33,855 bases of DNA, from NCBI GenBank assembly GCA_903907835.1, contig CAIVPQ010000169.1:1-33855 (forward strand). The letters are read 5' to 3'. The DNA is from an uncultured Actinomycetes bacterium (GTDB taxonomy: Bacteria > Actinomycetota > Actinomycetes > S36-B12 > UBA5976). Positions 8,004-15,602 of the stretch are shown one piece after another; position 1 is the stretch's first letter; every line of letters starts with the position of its first letter. Under the pieces are notes generated by a model. The model was not told the DNA's origin, did no database searches, and was given only the letters and a program-made list of their open reading frames with translations. Position numbers and translations under genes: made by a program.

Positions 8004-8459
8004 TTACTCGTTCGCGCCGAAGTAAGTGCCGATGAGTCCAATTACGCCACCTAGGGCTGTTGTCACCAACGTCATTACTGCGGAAGAGACATCCTGCGGT
8101 TGACGTGTGATGGCTGTCTCCATGGCTGCGGTGATGTAATCTCCCGCAATTGCTAAGCTGACAGCGACCATGGTGCCGATTGCCAAAACGTGGACGACTT
8201 TACCTACAAGAGCCGCTTGCTCGGGTCCTTGCTCATTTTCCTGACCCGCTTTGGCGCCAAAGAAACCGCCAAGCACACCTATGACACCACCAAGAGCAGT
8301 TTGTGCAAGCTGCATTACATCGGATGACACCTCTTGCGCTTCGCCGGTAATGCTTGTTTCCAACCCGGAAATTATGTAATCACCGACAATGGCAATGATT
8401 AGGGCAATAACCACACCTACGGACAAAAGGAACATGGTTCTGTCTTTAAGGGTCTTCAT
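8004..8459 (-). CDS. small membrane protein with internal tandem duplication
   Basis: I do not recognise a family. The protein (151 residues from the chosen start) consists of two homologous halves joined by a hydrophilic linker (AKAGQENEQGPEQAA). Half one, AIVGDYIISGLETSIT... ending ALGGVIGVLGGFFGAK, and half two, AIAGDYITAAMETAIT... ending ALGGVIGLIGTYFGAN, are identical at about 29 of 48 positions by hand alignment. Each half has a hydrophobic helix, then a polar stretch with QE/DVSS, then a glycine-rich hydrophobic helix, giving about four transmembrane segments. I chose ATG at 8459 over the track start at 8495 because AGAGGA sits 7 nt upstream of it. A TAGGCT box (8513-8508) could be the -10. 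It stands alone upstream of tldD with a 136-bp gap, so it is probably a separate unit. Confidence 0.75.
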   Translation of the reverse strand: MKTLKDRTMFLLSVGVVIALIIAIVGDYIISGLETSITGEAQEVSSDVMQLAQTALGGVIGVLGGFFGAKAGQENEQGPEQAALVGKVVHVLAIGTMVAVSLAIAGDYITAAMETAITRQPQDVSSAVMTLVTTALGGVIGLIGTYFGANE

Positions 8460-8608
8460 GTGATTTCCTCTGGTAAAAAGTTCTGGCGGTAGCAAATTGT
8501 TTCCACCAGCCTAGCGATTGATCTGTTGCTTTGTCATGTTGTCAGGACAGTAAGTGAGTTGGTGTCGGATGTTGGCATGTGCCTGACGATTTGCACTGTA
8601 GCGCACGA

Positions 8609-8614
8609 TAACCT
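8609..8614 (+). promoter_or_regulatory. TAACCT -10 box, leaderless fabG
   Basis: TAACCT ends 6 nt before the ATG of fabG, and no Shine-Dalgarno lies in between, so the transcript would begin at the start codon. Confidence 0.5.
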
Positions 8615-8620
8615 TATTCA

Positions 8621-9325
8621 ATGACCCGAGTTGTTTTAGTTACAGGTGGAAACCGTGGAATTGGGCTAGCAATAGCGCGATCGTTTGCTGAGCTAGGAGA
8701 CACTGTAGTAGTCACAAGCCGATCAGGTGAGCCCATCGACGGTTTAAACGTTGTTAAGTGTGATGTGTCAGATACCACTAGCGTTGACGAAGCCTTTGAT
8801 TTTGTTGAGACAAACTTTGGTCCAGTTGAGGTTGCCATCGCCAATGCCGGCATCACGCGTGATGGCCTCATCATGCGAATGTCAGATGATGACATCAATG
8901 ATGTTTTGAACACCAATCTTGTAGGTGCGCTTCGTGTTGCTCGCCGGGCAACCCGCGCCATGATGAAGGCTCGTAGTGGTCGGATTGTTTTTATATCAAG
9001 TGTTGTCGGGCTTATGGGTTCGGCTGGTCAGGTCAATTACGCAGCGTCAAAGGCTGGATTAGTAGGTGCAGCCAGATCATTGGCGCGCGAACTCGGTCCA
9101 CGCGGTATTACTTGCAACGTCATTGCACCTGGTTTTGTTGATACAGATATGACTGCCGAACTAACTGAAGAGCGTAAAAATGACATCGTGACGAATGTGC
9201 CGCTTGGTCGTTACGCATCACCTCAAGAGATTGCAGATGTTGTTACCTTCATTTCATCAACCCAAGCTGGATACATTTCGGGTGCTGTCATTCCCGTAGA
9301 TGGCGGACTAGGTATGGGACACTAG
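8621..9325 (+). CDS. fabG: 3-oxoacyl-ACP reductase FabG (MabA-like)
   Basis: NADPH-dependent reductase of the fatty acid elongation cycle, reducing 3-oxoacyl-ACP to 3-hydroxyacyl-ACP in the cytoplasm. Classical SDR features are present: the nucleotide-binding TGGNRGIG (about 8-15), NAG in AIANAGITRD, catalytic Ser in FISSVVG, YAASK catalytic Tyr/Lys, and the C-terminal PVDGGLGMGH typical of FabG. The length of 234 residues is normal. The gene is followed after 7 nt by fabI, the same pairing as mabA-inhA in mycobacteria, so both reductive steps are probably co-expressed. The start has a TANNNT box 6 nt upstream and no ribosome-binding site. Confidence 0.93.
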   Translation: MTRVVLVTGGNRGIGLAIARSFAELGDTVVVTSRSGEPIDGLNVVKCDVSDTTSVDEAFDFVETNFGPVEVAIANAGITRDGLIMRMSDDDINDVLNTNLVGALRVARRATRAMMKARSGRIVFISSVVGLMGSAGQVNYAASKAGLVGAARSLARELGPRGITCNVIAPGFVDTDMTAELTEERKNDIVTNVPLGRYASPQEIADVVTFISSTQAGYISGAVIPVDGGLGMGH

Positions 9326-9332
9326 TAAAACT

Positions 9333-10106
9333 ATGGGAATCCTTGATGGCAAAAATATTCTGGTAACTGGTGTTCTAACCGACTCCTCAATCGCATTTCA
9401 TGTGGCTAAGTTGGCGCAGGAGCAAGGCGCGAACGTAGTCCTTTCATCATTTGGCCGTGCTGCTGGCATCACCAAGCGCATTGCTGGTCGCCTCCCACAA
9501 GAAGTGCCTATTGTGCAGTTGGATGTGACTAATCAAGATGACCTAAACAACCTTGCCTCTGCTGTTGGTGAACATGTTCCGTATCTGGATGGGGTTTTGC
9601 ACTCTATCGCTTACGCACCAGAGGCCGCTTTAGGTGGCAACTTCTTAAACACTGAATGGGATGACGTTAAGGTCGCCTTAGAAATCTCCGCCTTTTCACT
9701 CAAGTCGCTCGCTGTCGCCGCTCGTCCATTGATGAAGGAAAAGGGTGGCCAGGTTCTAGGTCTTGACTTTGATGCGACTGTGACATGGCCTTACTACGAC
9801 TGGATGGGCGTCTCAAAGGCTGCCCTTGAGTCAACCTGTCGTTACTTAGCACGCGAACTCGGTGGCGATCAGATTCGCGTGAACCTTGTCGCCGCTGGTC
9901 CGATTTACACCACGGCTGCAAAGAGCATTCCGGGCTTCGACACCTTCGGTCCTATGTGGCAGCGTCGTGCTCCACTGGGATGGGACACCGAAGATCCAAT
10001 TCCAACGGCGAAAGCATGTGTAGGTTTGTTCTCTGACTGGTTCCCGGCAACGACTGGTGAAATCATCCATGTCGATGGTGGCGTTCATTCGCAGGGCGGT
10101 CCCTGA
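9333..10106 (+). CDS. fabI: enoyl-ACP reductase FabI (InhA-like)
   Basis: Catalyses the final NADH-dependent reduction of enoyl-ACP in fatty acid elongation. It is 257 residues long and begins MGILDGKNILVTGVLTDSSIAF, the characteristic enoyl-reductase nucleotide-binding region. HSIAYAPEAALGG and WPYYDWMGVSKAALES carry the expected active-site Tyr and Lys, with the W/YDWM context like InhA rather than E. coli FabI. A substrate-loop region (GPIYTTAAKSIPGF) and a C-terminal HVDGGVHSQ follow. It lies 7 nt after fabG without a clear ribosome-binding site of its own. The InhA-like sequence suggests isoniazid/triclosan-type inhibitors as relevant ligands, but sensitivity cannot be inferred. Confidence 0.93.
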   Translation: MGILDGKNILVTGVLTDSSIAFHVAKLAQEQGANVVLSSFGRAAGITKRIAGRLPQEVPIVQLDVTNQDDLNNLASAVGEHVPYLDGVLHSIAYAPEAALGGNFLNTEWDDVKVALEISAFSLKSLAVAARPLMKEKGGQVLGLDFDATVTWPYYDWMGVSKAALESTCRYLARELGGDQIRVNLVAAGPIYTTAAKSIPGFDTFGPMWQRRAPLGWDTEDPIPTAKACVGLFSDWFPATTGEIIHVDGGVHSQGGP

Positions 10107-10134
10107 TCCAGGGGTCGAACAGTTGGGATTTCAA

Positions 10135-10920
10135 TTAATCTTTCTTAAACAGACTTCCAGCAATAGCGATTGTCATTCTCTTAGGTGACACCCTTAGAAG
10201 TTGCGCTTGAACTTTGTTGGTATACCCAGAGATCACACTCGGGCGGCTATTTAGCTTGTCAAGCTCTCGCAGAGTGACTCTCACAACCTGTTCGGCTGTT
10301 TGCATGCCAACCATTTTCTTTGAACTAATATCTGCTACAGCCCAGAATTCAGATTCGGTTGCACCTGGACATAGGGCTAATGCCCTTATGTTCGTGCCGC
10401 GCAGTTCACCCCAAAGTGCCTCGGTAAACGAAAGTACGAATGCTTTGGTAGCCGCATAGACAGCCAAATTGGGGACAGGCTGCAGTGCTGCTGTACTCGC
10501 CACATTGACGATTGCGCCGAAGCTTTGCGCCTGCATTGCTGGTAGGAGACCAATCGTGAGATCGACCAAAGTTCCAACATTGAGTTGAATCTCGGCTTGA
10601 ACACGAATGCGGTCTTCGTTAGCGACTTTGTTGTTAGTGGCAAAACCAGCATTGTTAATCAGAATGTCTGTATCAATACCGGTCTGGGCAAGATTTGCAA
10701 TCAACGTGGATCCCGATGTTGGCTGCGAAAGGTCGATTGCAAAATAGCTAACCTTGACCCCGTACTTAGTGCCAATTTCCTCGACTAACGCAACGAGACG
10801 ATCTTCACGGCGAGCAACTAGGACTAAGTTTGTCCCTCGAGCAGCCAATTGATGGGCGAATTCAACTCCAATACCTGCACTAGCCCCCGTAATAAGCGCC
10901 GTTCTGCCGTTGAAGTCCAT
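10135..10920 (-). CDS. short-chain dehydrogenase/reductase (DltE-like SDR)
   Basis: A classical SDR oxidoreductase of 261 residues with TGASAGIG (about 11-18), NNAG (about 89-92), catalytic Ser in VNVASTAAL and YAATK. The basic residues in VLVARREDRL after the second strand suggest NADP(H) preference. The C-terminus (KVQAQLLRVSPKRMTIAIAGSLFKKD) is a basic and hydrophobic tail seen in membrane-associated members of this subgroup. The substrate is unknown. It starts 16 nt after serB on the same strand and is likely co-transcribed. Its end lies 28 bp from the convergent fabI end, with no strong terminator between them. Confidence 0.87.
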   Translation of the reverse strand: MDFNGRTALITGASAGIGVEFAHQLAARGTNLVLVARREDRLVALVEEIGTKYGVKVSYFAIDLSQPTSGSTLIANLAQTGIDTDILINNAGFATNNKVANEDRIRVQAEIQLNVGTLVDLTIGLLPAMQAQSFGAIVNVASTAALQPVPNLAVYAATKAFVLSFTEALWGELRGTNIRALALCPGATESEFWAVADISSKKMVGMQTAEQVVRVTLRELDKLNSRPSVISGYTNKVQAQLLRVSPKRMTIAIAGSLFKKD

Positions 10921-10936
10921 GGTTATTCGCTTTGCT

Positions 10937-12163
10937 CTAATTCAGTGTGATAGCAGGCGCACTAATCGGAATGCCAGAGGCTGCATCTGCTCGTTCGACC
11001 TGTTCCCGTGTGATGCCAAGAACATACAAGATTGTGTCTAAGTAAGGAGTATTTACGGAAGCGTGAGCGGCGTCACGAACGAATGGTTTTGCATTAAACG
11101 CGATACCTAGAGCGGCTGTATCAAGCATGTCTAGATCATTTGCCCCATCACCAATTGCGATCGTGCGTGAAAGTGGAATGTTGTATAGCTCGGCAAAATC
11201 GCGCAAGGCTTGGGCCTTGGCGGCGCGATCAATGATTGGTCCTGTAAGACCGCCAGTTAACTTGCCATCTTTGATCTCAAGTTTGTTGGCACGGACGTTA
11301 ACAACACCCATGCGTTCAGCGAGCGGCTTAATTACATCAATGAAGCCGCCGCTAACTAAGGCCACTTGATACCCCAGGCGGTTCAATGTGCGACAAAGGG
11401 TAGCCGCACCAGGAGTTAGTGTGATGTCCTCCAAAACTCCTTGGATTGCGGTTTCATCAAGACCAGCAAGCATCCGTACCCGTTCACGCAGAGATTCTTC
11501 AAAGTCAATTTCGCCATTCATAGCGCGGGCCGTTATGTTGGCTACTTGTTCTTCAACGCCAGCGCGCGCGGCTAGTAAATCAATGACCTCATCTTGAATA
11601 AATGTCGAATCGACATCCATCACAATGAGATGGATTCCTCGACGATCAAGACTGGCTTCTTGGACGGCGATGTCAATCGAGTTAGCCCGAGCAACCAGAG
11701 TTAGTTGGTCGCGCAATTCGTGCTTATCCATGCCACCGACCTCGAACTCGATTGCCGTTACTGGGTAACTTGCAACTTGTCGGATTCGGTCAATGTTGCC
11801 CCCAGCGGCTGCAACTGTTGCGGTAATTGCGGCGACTGAACTTGGCACGAGGGGACTGCCCAAAACGGTGACAAGTAATCGTTCGCGCCAGGCATTTAGA
11901 TCATCTTCGGCAACCAATCGGGAATTGACTTGCATCCCGCGAGAATTCGCAAAGTCAGTGGCGCCAGCAATGGCATCCTGGAATGCCTCTTCGGCGTTCC
12001 CAGTTGAATGACCCAACGCTAAACCAAGAACTAAATGACCCTGTAGGACAATCTGTTCAAGTTGGCGAATGACAAGCGGCAAGTCGCTTAAAACGGAAGT
12101 GATACCCGCGGTAACACCAGGCTGGTCTTGTCCGCTGATGGTTAAGACCAATACCTCTGTCAT
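10937..12163 (-). CDS. serB: phosphoserine phosphatase SerB with N-terminal ACT region
   Basis: Last step of serine synthesis: hydrolysis of O-phosphoserine to L-serine. The N-terminal ~175 residues form the regulatory ACT-type region (VLVLTISGQDQPGVTAGITSVL, then a second unit at LLVTVLGSPLVPSSVAAIT). The C-terminal HAD phosphatase domain has the nucleophile motif DVDST (about 183-187), the conserved QDEVIDLLAARAG, the SGGF motif and the metal-binding GDGANDLDML. The length of 408 matches mycobacterial SerB2-type proteins. A TAGACT box lies 7 nt before the ATG. The following ABC ATPase and Nudix genes across the divergent gap match the serB2 neighbourhood as I remember it from mycobacteria. 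Confidence 0.95.
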   Translation of the reverse strand: MTEVLVLTISGQDQPGVTAGITSVLSDLPLVIRQLEQIVLQGHLVLGLALGHSTGNAEEAFQDAIAGATDFANSRGMQVNSRLVAEDDLNAWRERLLVTVLGSPLVPSSVAAITATVAAAGGNIDRIRQVASYPVTAIEFEVGGMDKHELRDQLTLVARANSIDIAVQEASLDRRGIHLIVMDVDSTFIQDEVIDLLAARAGVEEQVANITARAMNGEIDFEESLRERVRMLAGLDETAIQGVLEDITLTPGAATLCRTLNRLGYQVALVSGGFIDVIKPLAERMGVVNVRANKLEIKDGKLTGGLTGPIIDRAAKAQALRDFAELYNIPLSRTIAIGDGANDLDMLDTAALGIAFNAKPFVRDAAHASVNTPYLDTILYVLGITREQVERADAASGIPISAPAITLN

Positions 12164-12170
12164 GAATAAC

Positions 12171-12176
12171 AGTCTA
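12171..12176 (-). promoter_or_regulatory. TAGACT -10 box before serB
   Basis: TAGACT on the minus strand, then 7 nt, then the serB ATG. It matches the leaderless pattern seen at other genes here with one extra base. Confidence 0.4.
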
Positions 12177-12216
12177 GAGGTTCAGGTCGCGCAACCTTAA
12201 AAGGCACGAGGCATAA

Positions 12217-12903
12217 CTATTCACTGGCTATGGCACTGAGCAAATTGCGGGCGGTGGAATCAATCTCGTTAAGAATTTCGATTTTGCGCCGATCTGTACT
12301 GGGTGATGAGGCTGAATATGAATTTGTTAGAGCGCCCAATGCCACTACGCGAACACGAGTAGCTTGATCAATGGCATCGAGCTGTCGCTTGGCTATGTGT
12401 GGCGGCAAGTGAATTGGACTGTGTCTTTCTAACTCAGCCTCAATGGACTCGCGGTCACCTAGGAAATGATGTTGAGACAAGAGTTCGGTCGCTCTGGAAA
12501 GATTGTCCAAGAAAGTGCGACGTGAATGACCTGCATCTAGCGGAACAATGGCGTGTTCTTGTTTGCATAGAATCCATGTCCTCGCAGTATTTCGATAGAG
12601 CAGGTGGTCATTACCAATCGCGACCACACCAATTACCAAATCCATGTCGAAAGTCACCTGTGTTGGAACACCACCAAAATCGCCTGGCACCGGAAGCACA
12701 GCCAAACAAGGGTTAGACAATTCGGAAACTAAGCCAATAACCACATCCCAAGACATCTGCTCTTGACCGTATTCCACGTGATTAGATTCAGTTACTGTCT
12801 CGCAGGCATTGAATGCATCGCTTCGTGTTATCACACCAGTTCGTAAGGCATTCAACCAGAGCGTCAAGGCTAAAGCAGAAGGGCGCAAATCTTGTGCAGA
12901 CAT
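12217..12903 (-). CDS. conserved-looking protein of unknown function
   Basis: I do not recognise this family. It is 228 residues long, soluble, and has no signal peptide or membrane segment. The first third is helical with LALTLWLNALRTGVITRSDAFNAC. The centre has a beta-rich segment (VLPVPGDFGGVPTQVTFDMDLVIGVVAIGNDHLLYRN) and the C-terminus is helical and charged (EILNEIDSTARNLLSAI). No catalytic signature is apparent. The ATG has TAAGGT exactly 6 nt upstream, a strong sign that this is a real, separately transcribed gene. It is divergent from the orphan ABC ATPase across a 50-bp gap and sits 53 bp upstream of serB on the same strand. Confidence 0.75.
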   Translation of the reverse strand: MSAQDLRPSALALTLWLNALRTGVITRSDAFNACETVTESNHVEYGQEQMSWDVVIGLVSELSNPCLAVLPVPGDFGGVPTQVTFDMDLVIGVVAIGNDHLLYRNTARTWILCKQEHAIVPLDAGHSRRTFLDNLSRATELLSQHHFLGDRESIEAELERHSPIHLPPHIAKRQLDAIDQATRVRVVALGALTNSYSASSPSTDRRKIEILNEIDSTARNLLSAIASE

Positions 12904-12909
12904 GTAGTT

Positions 12910-12915
12910 ACCTTA
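12910..12915 (-). promoter_or_regulatory. TAAGGT -10 box, leaderless gene 12903
   Basis: TAAGGT, then AACTAC, then ATG on the minus strand. It forms one half of a compact divergent promoter pair in a 50-bp gap. Confidence 0.5.
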
Positions 12916-12941
12916 CGACAAAATCCGAGCGGTACTCGCGA

Positions 12942-12947
12942 TAGGTT
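12942..12947 (+). promoter_or_regulatory. TAGGTT -10 box, leaderless ABC ATPase
   Basis: TAGGTT is followed by 6 nt and the GTG start of the ABC ATPase. No ribosome-binding site is present. Confidence 0.5.
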
Positions 12948-12953
12948 ATCAGA

Positions 12954-13766
12954 GTGACCTCATTGATTTCCTTGGCAGATGTGTCAGTGGTACGCGCAGA
13001 AAATCCCATTCTCAACAAAGTGTCTTGGCAAGTAAGCGATGGTCAACGTTGGGTCATAATGGGGCCAAATGGTTCTGGCAAAACAACACTTATGCAAGTT
13101 TGCTCCGGATATATTTATCCCACTACTGGTGTTGCAGAGGTTCTCGGATATCAAATTGGTAAAGACAATGTTTCCGAGCTTCGAACGCAAATAGGAATTT
13201 CAAGTTCAGCGATTTCAGCCATTTTGCCCCCAAATGAAAAAGTCCTAGATGTTGTATTAACTGCAGCCTATGGCTTGACTGAACGTTGGCATGAAGATTA
13301 CGAACAGGTCGATATTGATCGCGCACAGCAGATGATTGAAACTTGGGGTCTTGCCGATATGGCAAAGCGCACTATCGGTAGTTTGTCCGAAGGTGAGCGC
13401 AAACGAGTTTTAATTGCTCGATCCCTGATGAATGATCCAGAAATTCTCATGCTCGATGAACCAGCGGCCGGACTTGACGTTGCAGGTCGAGAGGATCTCG
13501 TTTCTCGGCTATCCGCTTTAGCCGAAGACCCACTTTCGCCAATTTTGATTTTGGTTACTCATCACGTTGAAGAGATTCCGCCGAATTTCACTCATGCACT
13601 GCTCATGTCCCAGGGAAGCATCTCAAGTGTCGGCCCGGTTCACGAGGTGATTGCCAGTGAGCCAATGTCTCAGGCATTCGGAGTTCCTCTTGGAGTTGAA
13701 TTTGGTGATGACCGTTGGTACGCCCGCGGTCGTACCCCAAGCCGAGGGCGAAGAGCCAGAAACTGA
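12954..13766 (+). CDS. orphan ABC transporter ATP-binding protein (Rv3041c-like)
   Basis: A single ABC ATPase domain of 270 residues with Walker A GPNGSGKTT (about 38-46), a divergent signature LSEGERKR (about 144), Walker B ILMLDEPAAGLD (about 163-174) and switch histidine in LVTHHVEEIP. No permease gene is adjacent, so its partner is elsewhere or it has a non-transport role. The C-terminal tail is Arg-rich (RGRTPSRGRRARN). The GTG start is supported by the leaderless-type box 6 nt upstream. The combination with SerB and a Nudix-type protein follows a gene order I remember from mycobacteria (Rv3042c-Rv3040c). Confidence 0.88.
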   Translation: MTSLISLADVSVVRAENPILNKVSWQVSDGQRWVIMGPNGSGKTTLMQVCSGYIYPTTGVAEVLGYQIGKDNVSELRTQIGISSSAISAILPPNEKVLDVVLTAAYGLTERWHEDYEQVDIDRAQQMIETWGLADMAKRTIGSLSEGERKRVLIARSLMNDPEILMLDEPAAGLDVAGREDLVSRLSALAEDPLSPILILVTHHVEEIPPNFTHALLMSQGSISSVGPVHEVIASEPMSQAFGVPLGVEFGDDRWYARGRTPSRGRRARN

Positions 13767-13842
13767 TAATTGCTGGTATTCGTTGAAATAAAAGGCGAAC
13801 GGTTACAGTCCCAGTTGGCAATTAGGTGACACAATAACAAAT

Positions 13843-14394
13843 GTGACTGAATTTGATGTTAGCGAAATTACCGAGGCTGAAACGTCCTGGTTGACCCATG
13901 AAGAAATGGATTTAGCTCGTCAGCGCTTGCCGATCGTTTATGTGGACGCAATTCCAGTACGCGTTAACGAACGTGGCGAAGTGACCAGTGTTGGCTTGCT
14001 TTTGCGCGCTCGTCCAGATGGATCTATCAGTCGTGCCGTAATCTCGGGTCGAGTTTTGTATGGCGAACGAATTCGCGACGCAATCATGCGCCACATTGAA
14101 AAAGATCTTGGCGCGATGGCTTTGCCTCAAGTGCCAGCTAGTCCCGCGCCGTTCACTATCGCGGAGTATTTTCCAGATCCTGAAGTGTCAGGCTTCCATG
14201 ATCCGCGTCAACATGCGGTGTCTCTAGTCTTCGTGGTGCCAGTGAAAGGCGACTGTGAACCAAGTCATAACGCACTCGATTTAGTTTGGCTCAAGCCACA
14301 AGAGGTTATCTCCGATAATGTGCGCGCCGAGATGACTGGCGGACAAGATTTGCTCGTTCGACTAGCCCTCGCACATGTGGGGCAGTTGCCTTAA
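13843..14394 (+). CDS. DUF4916 / Nudix-like protein
   Basis: A 183-residue actinobacterial protein that I assign to the DUF4916 family, distantly related to Nudix hydrolases. Visible features are the N-terminal LTHEEMDLARQRLPIVYVDAIPVRV, a beta-rich core (GLLLRARPDGSISRAVISGRVLYGE) and ERIRDAIMRHIEKDLGA at the place where the Nudix helix would fall. The canonical REUxEExGU residues are not intact (RDAIMRHIEKDLG), so classical pyrophosphatase activity is doubtful. The GTG start has neither a good ribosome-binding site nor a correctly spaced TANNNT box. A true Nudix gene follows 2 nt after the stop. Confidence 0.75.
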   Translation: MTEFDVSEITEAETSWLTHEEMDLARQRLPIVYVDAIPVRVNERGEVTSVGLLLRARPDGSISRAVISGRVLYGERIRDAIMRHIEKDLGAMALPQVPASPAPFTIAEYFPDPEVSGFHDPRQHAVSLVFVVPVKGDCEPSHNALDLVWLKPQEVISDNVRAEMTGGQDLLVRLALAHVGQLP

Positions 14395-14396
14395 TC

Positions 14397-14882
14397 GTGG
14401 CTCAAAGCGACGGTGATGGTTGGCATGACTGCCAATGTGGTTCTCGACATTGGGGTCGCCATGGAGCCGCAGGTGTATTAGTAGTCAACCCAAATACTTT
14501 GAAAGTTTTACTGCAGTTACGCGCTCCTTGGACGCATGGTGGACAAACTTGGGGGATACCGGGCGGCGCTAGAGACTCTCATGAGACAGATTTAGAGGCT
14601 GCGCTTAGAGAGATCCAAGAGGAACTGGGAATCACTCAACATTGCCTCAGGATAATTCATGAAAAGGCTTTCTCAATTCACGGCGAATGGAAGTACCACA
14701 CCGTAGTAGCAGTGATAACCGAAGAAGCCGTATTCATTCACAACGAAGAATCGATCGAAGCAGGTTGGTTTGCACTAGATGAAGTGGACAATTTAGAACT
14801 TCATCAGGGATTTGCGAGTGGCTGGCCCCAACTTAAAGAAGACTTAATCGCCCTAATCTCAAATTTTTCGCGCACTGAATGA
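14397..14882 (+). CDS. Nudix hydrolase
   Basis: A 161-residue Nudix hydrolase with a perfect box GX5EX7REUXEEXGU (GARDSHE...REIQEELGI, about residues 59-81). Such enzymes cleave nucleoside diphosphates linked to another moiety; the substrate (for example oxidised nucleotides or ADP-ribose) cannot be decided. The N-terminus has DCQCGSRHWG, a short Cys/His-containing lead before the beta-strand GAAGVLVVN. The GTG start lies 2 nt after the DUF4916 stop, so translation is probably coupled. The 3' end overlaps convergent trmB by 24 bp. Confidence 0.88.
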   Translation: MAQSDGDGWHDCQCGSRHWGRHGAAGVLVVNPNTLKVLLQLRAPWTHGGQTWGIPGGARDSHETDLEAALREIQEELGITQHCLRIIHEKAFSIHGEWKYHTVVAVITEEAVFIHNEESIEAGWFALDEVDNLELHQGFASGWPQLKEDLIALISNFSRTE

Positions 14883-15545
14883 ATGAATTGTGTGACCAAG
14901 ACGGATGGCCCTGCGGTGATATGAGGTATCAGGAACTTCAAATCCACCTACGCTAAGATCGAAATCCTGACGATGGGTGAATACCTGTTGAACATGTTGC
15001 GCATAGCCATCGTGATCAGTGGCAATTCGGATTATTCCGTCGGGAACAAGCACCCGATGAATTATCGCCAAGAAATCCTCTTGGATAACCCTTCGTTTAT
15101 GGTGCCGCGCTTTCGGCCAAGGATCGGGGAACAAAATGTGGACTTCACTTACAGACTGATCGGCAAGTTGATCTTGGAGAACCGTTATGCCGTCTCCCAA
15201 ATGCACTAGCGCATTGGAGAAACTGCCATTGTCAATCATCTCTGCCACATCGCAGATGCCAGCAGTGTGCACATCTATAGCAAGAACGGCCCAATCTGGC
15301 TGGTTTTCAAGCATGGCTCGTGTGTGATCACCCATTCCACAACCAAAGTCCACAACTACGAAATCGCGTCTTAAAGTGATCCGCAGGTCAAGGGGAGAAC
15401 CCTGATTGGCCACATCGAGCCGGGGAATTATTGATTCAAGCAGTTCTTTACGACGTAGTGAAAGTCGCCCATGCCTCGCGTGGAATGTGCGAATGTGTGG
15501 CATCTTTTGCGCATCGCTGATTGTTAGTGTGTCCGCGCTGGTCAT
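14859..15545 (-). CDS. trmB: tRNA (guanine-46-N7)-methyltransferase TrmB
   Basis: SAM-dependent enzyme that makes m7G46 in the variable loop of tRNAs. It has the SAM-binding VVDFGCGMGDHTRAML, VLAIDVH and the TrmB signature HILFPDPWPKARHHKRR, ending with a conserved YHRRAIRLGHTIH region. I chose ATG at 15545 (229 residues), not the TTG at 15572 of the ORF track, because TAATCT lies 7 nt upstream of the ATG and the extra residues (MTTQGNLTG) are not family-like. It is divergent from ung across a 57-bp gap that holds both promoters. Confidence 0.93.
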   Translation of the reverse strand: MTSADTLTISDAQKMPHIRTFHARHGRLSLRRKELLESIIPRLDVANQGSPLDLRITLRRDFVVVDFGCGMGDHTRAMLENQPDWAVLAIDVHTAGICDVAEMIDNGSFSNALVHLGDGITVLQDQLADQSVSEVHILFPDPWPKARHHKRRVIQEDFLAIIHRVLVPDGIIRIATDHDGYAQHVQQVFTHRQDFDLSVGGFEVPDTSYHRRAIRLGHTIHSFSARKI

Positions 15546-15552
15546 ACCTGTG

Positions 15553-15558
15553 AGATTA
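15553..15558 (-). promoter_or_regulatory. TAATCT -10 box before trmB
   Basis: TAATCT, 7 nt, ATG on the minus strand. It fits a leaderless or near-leaderless trmB transcript and argues against the upstream TTG start. Confidence 0.4.
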
Positions 15559-15590
15559 CCTTGTGTGGTCAAAGAGGTTTGACCAGGCTT

Positions 15591-15596
15591 TACGCT
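15591..15596 (+). promoter_or_regulatory. TACGCT -10 box, leaderless ung
   Basis: TACGCT ends 6 nt before ATG 15603, supporting that start over the one at 15561. Confidence 0.45.
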
Positions 15597-15602
15597 TTGA
15601 GC

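Noticed and set aside
8540-8549. TGTCAGGACA palindrome between the 8459 gene and fabG
   Set aside because: Arms of only 4 bp are expected by chance in a window of this size.
14397-14882. Naming the Nudix gene mutT
   Set aside because: The Nudix box alone does not define the substrate, and the rest of the protein does not single out MutT.
15546-15602. Upstream starts for trmB (TTG 15572) and ung (15561)
   Set aside because: They would make the genes overlap head to head and bury the well-placed -10 boxes; the added residues are not family-like.
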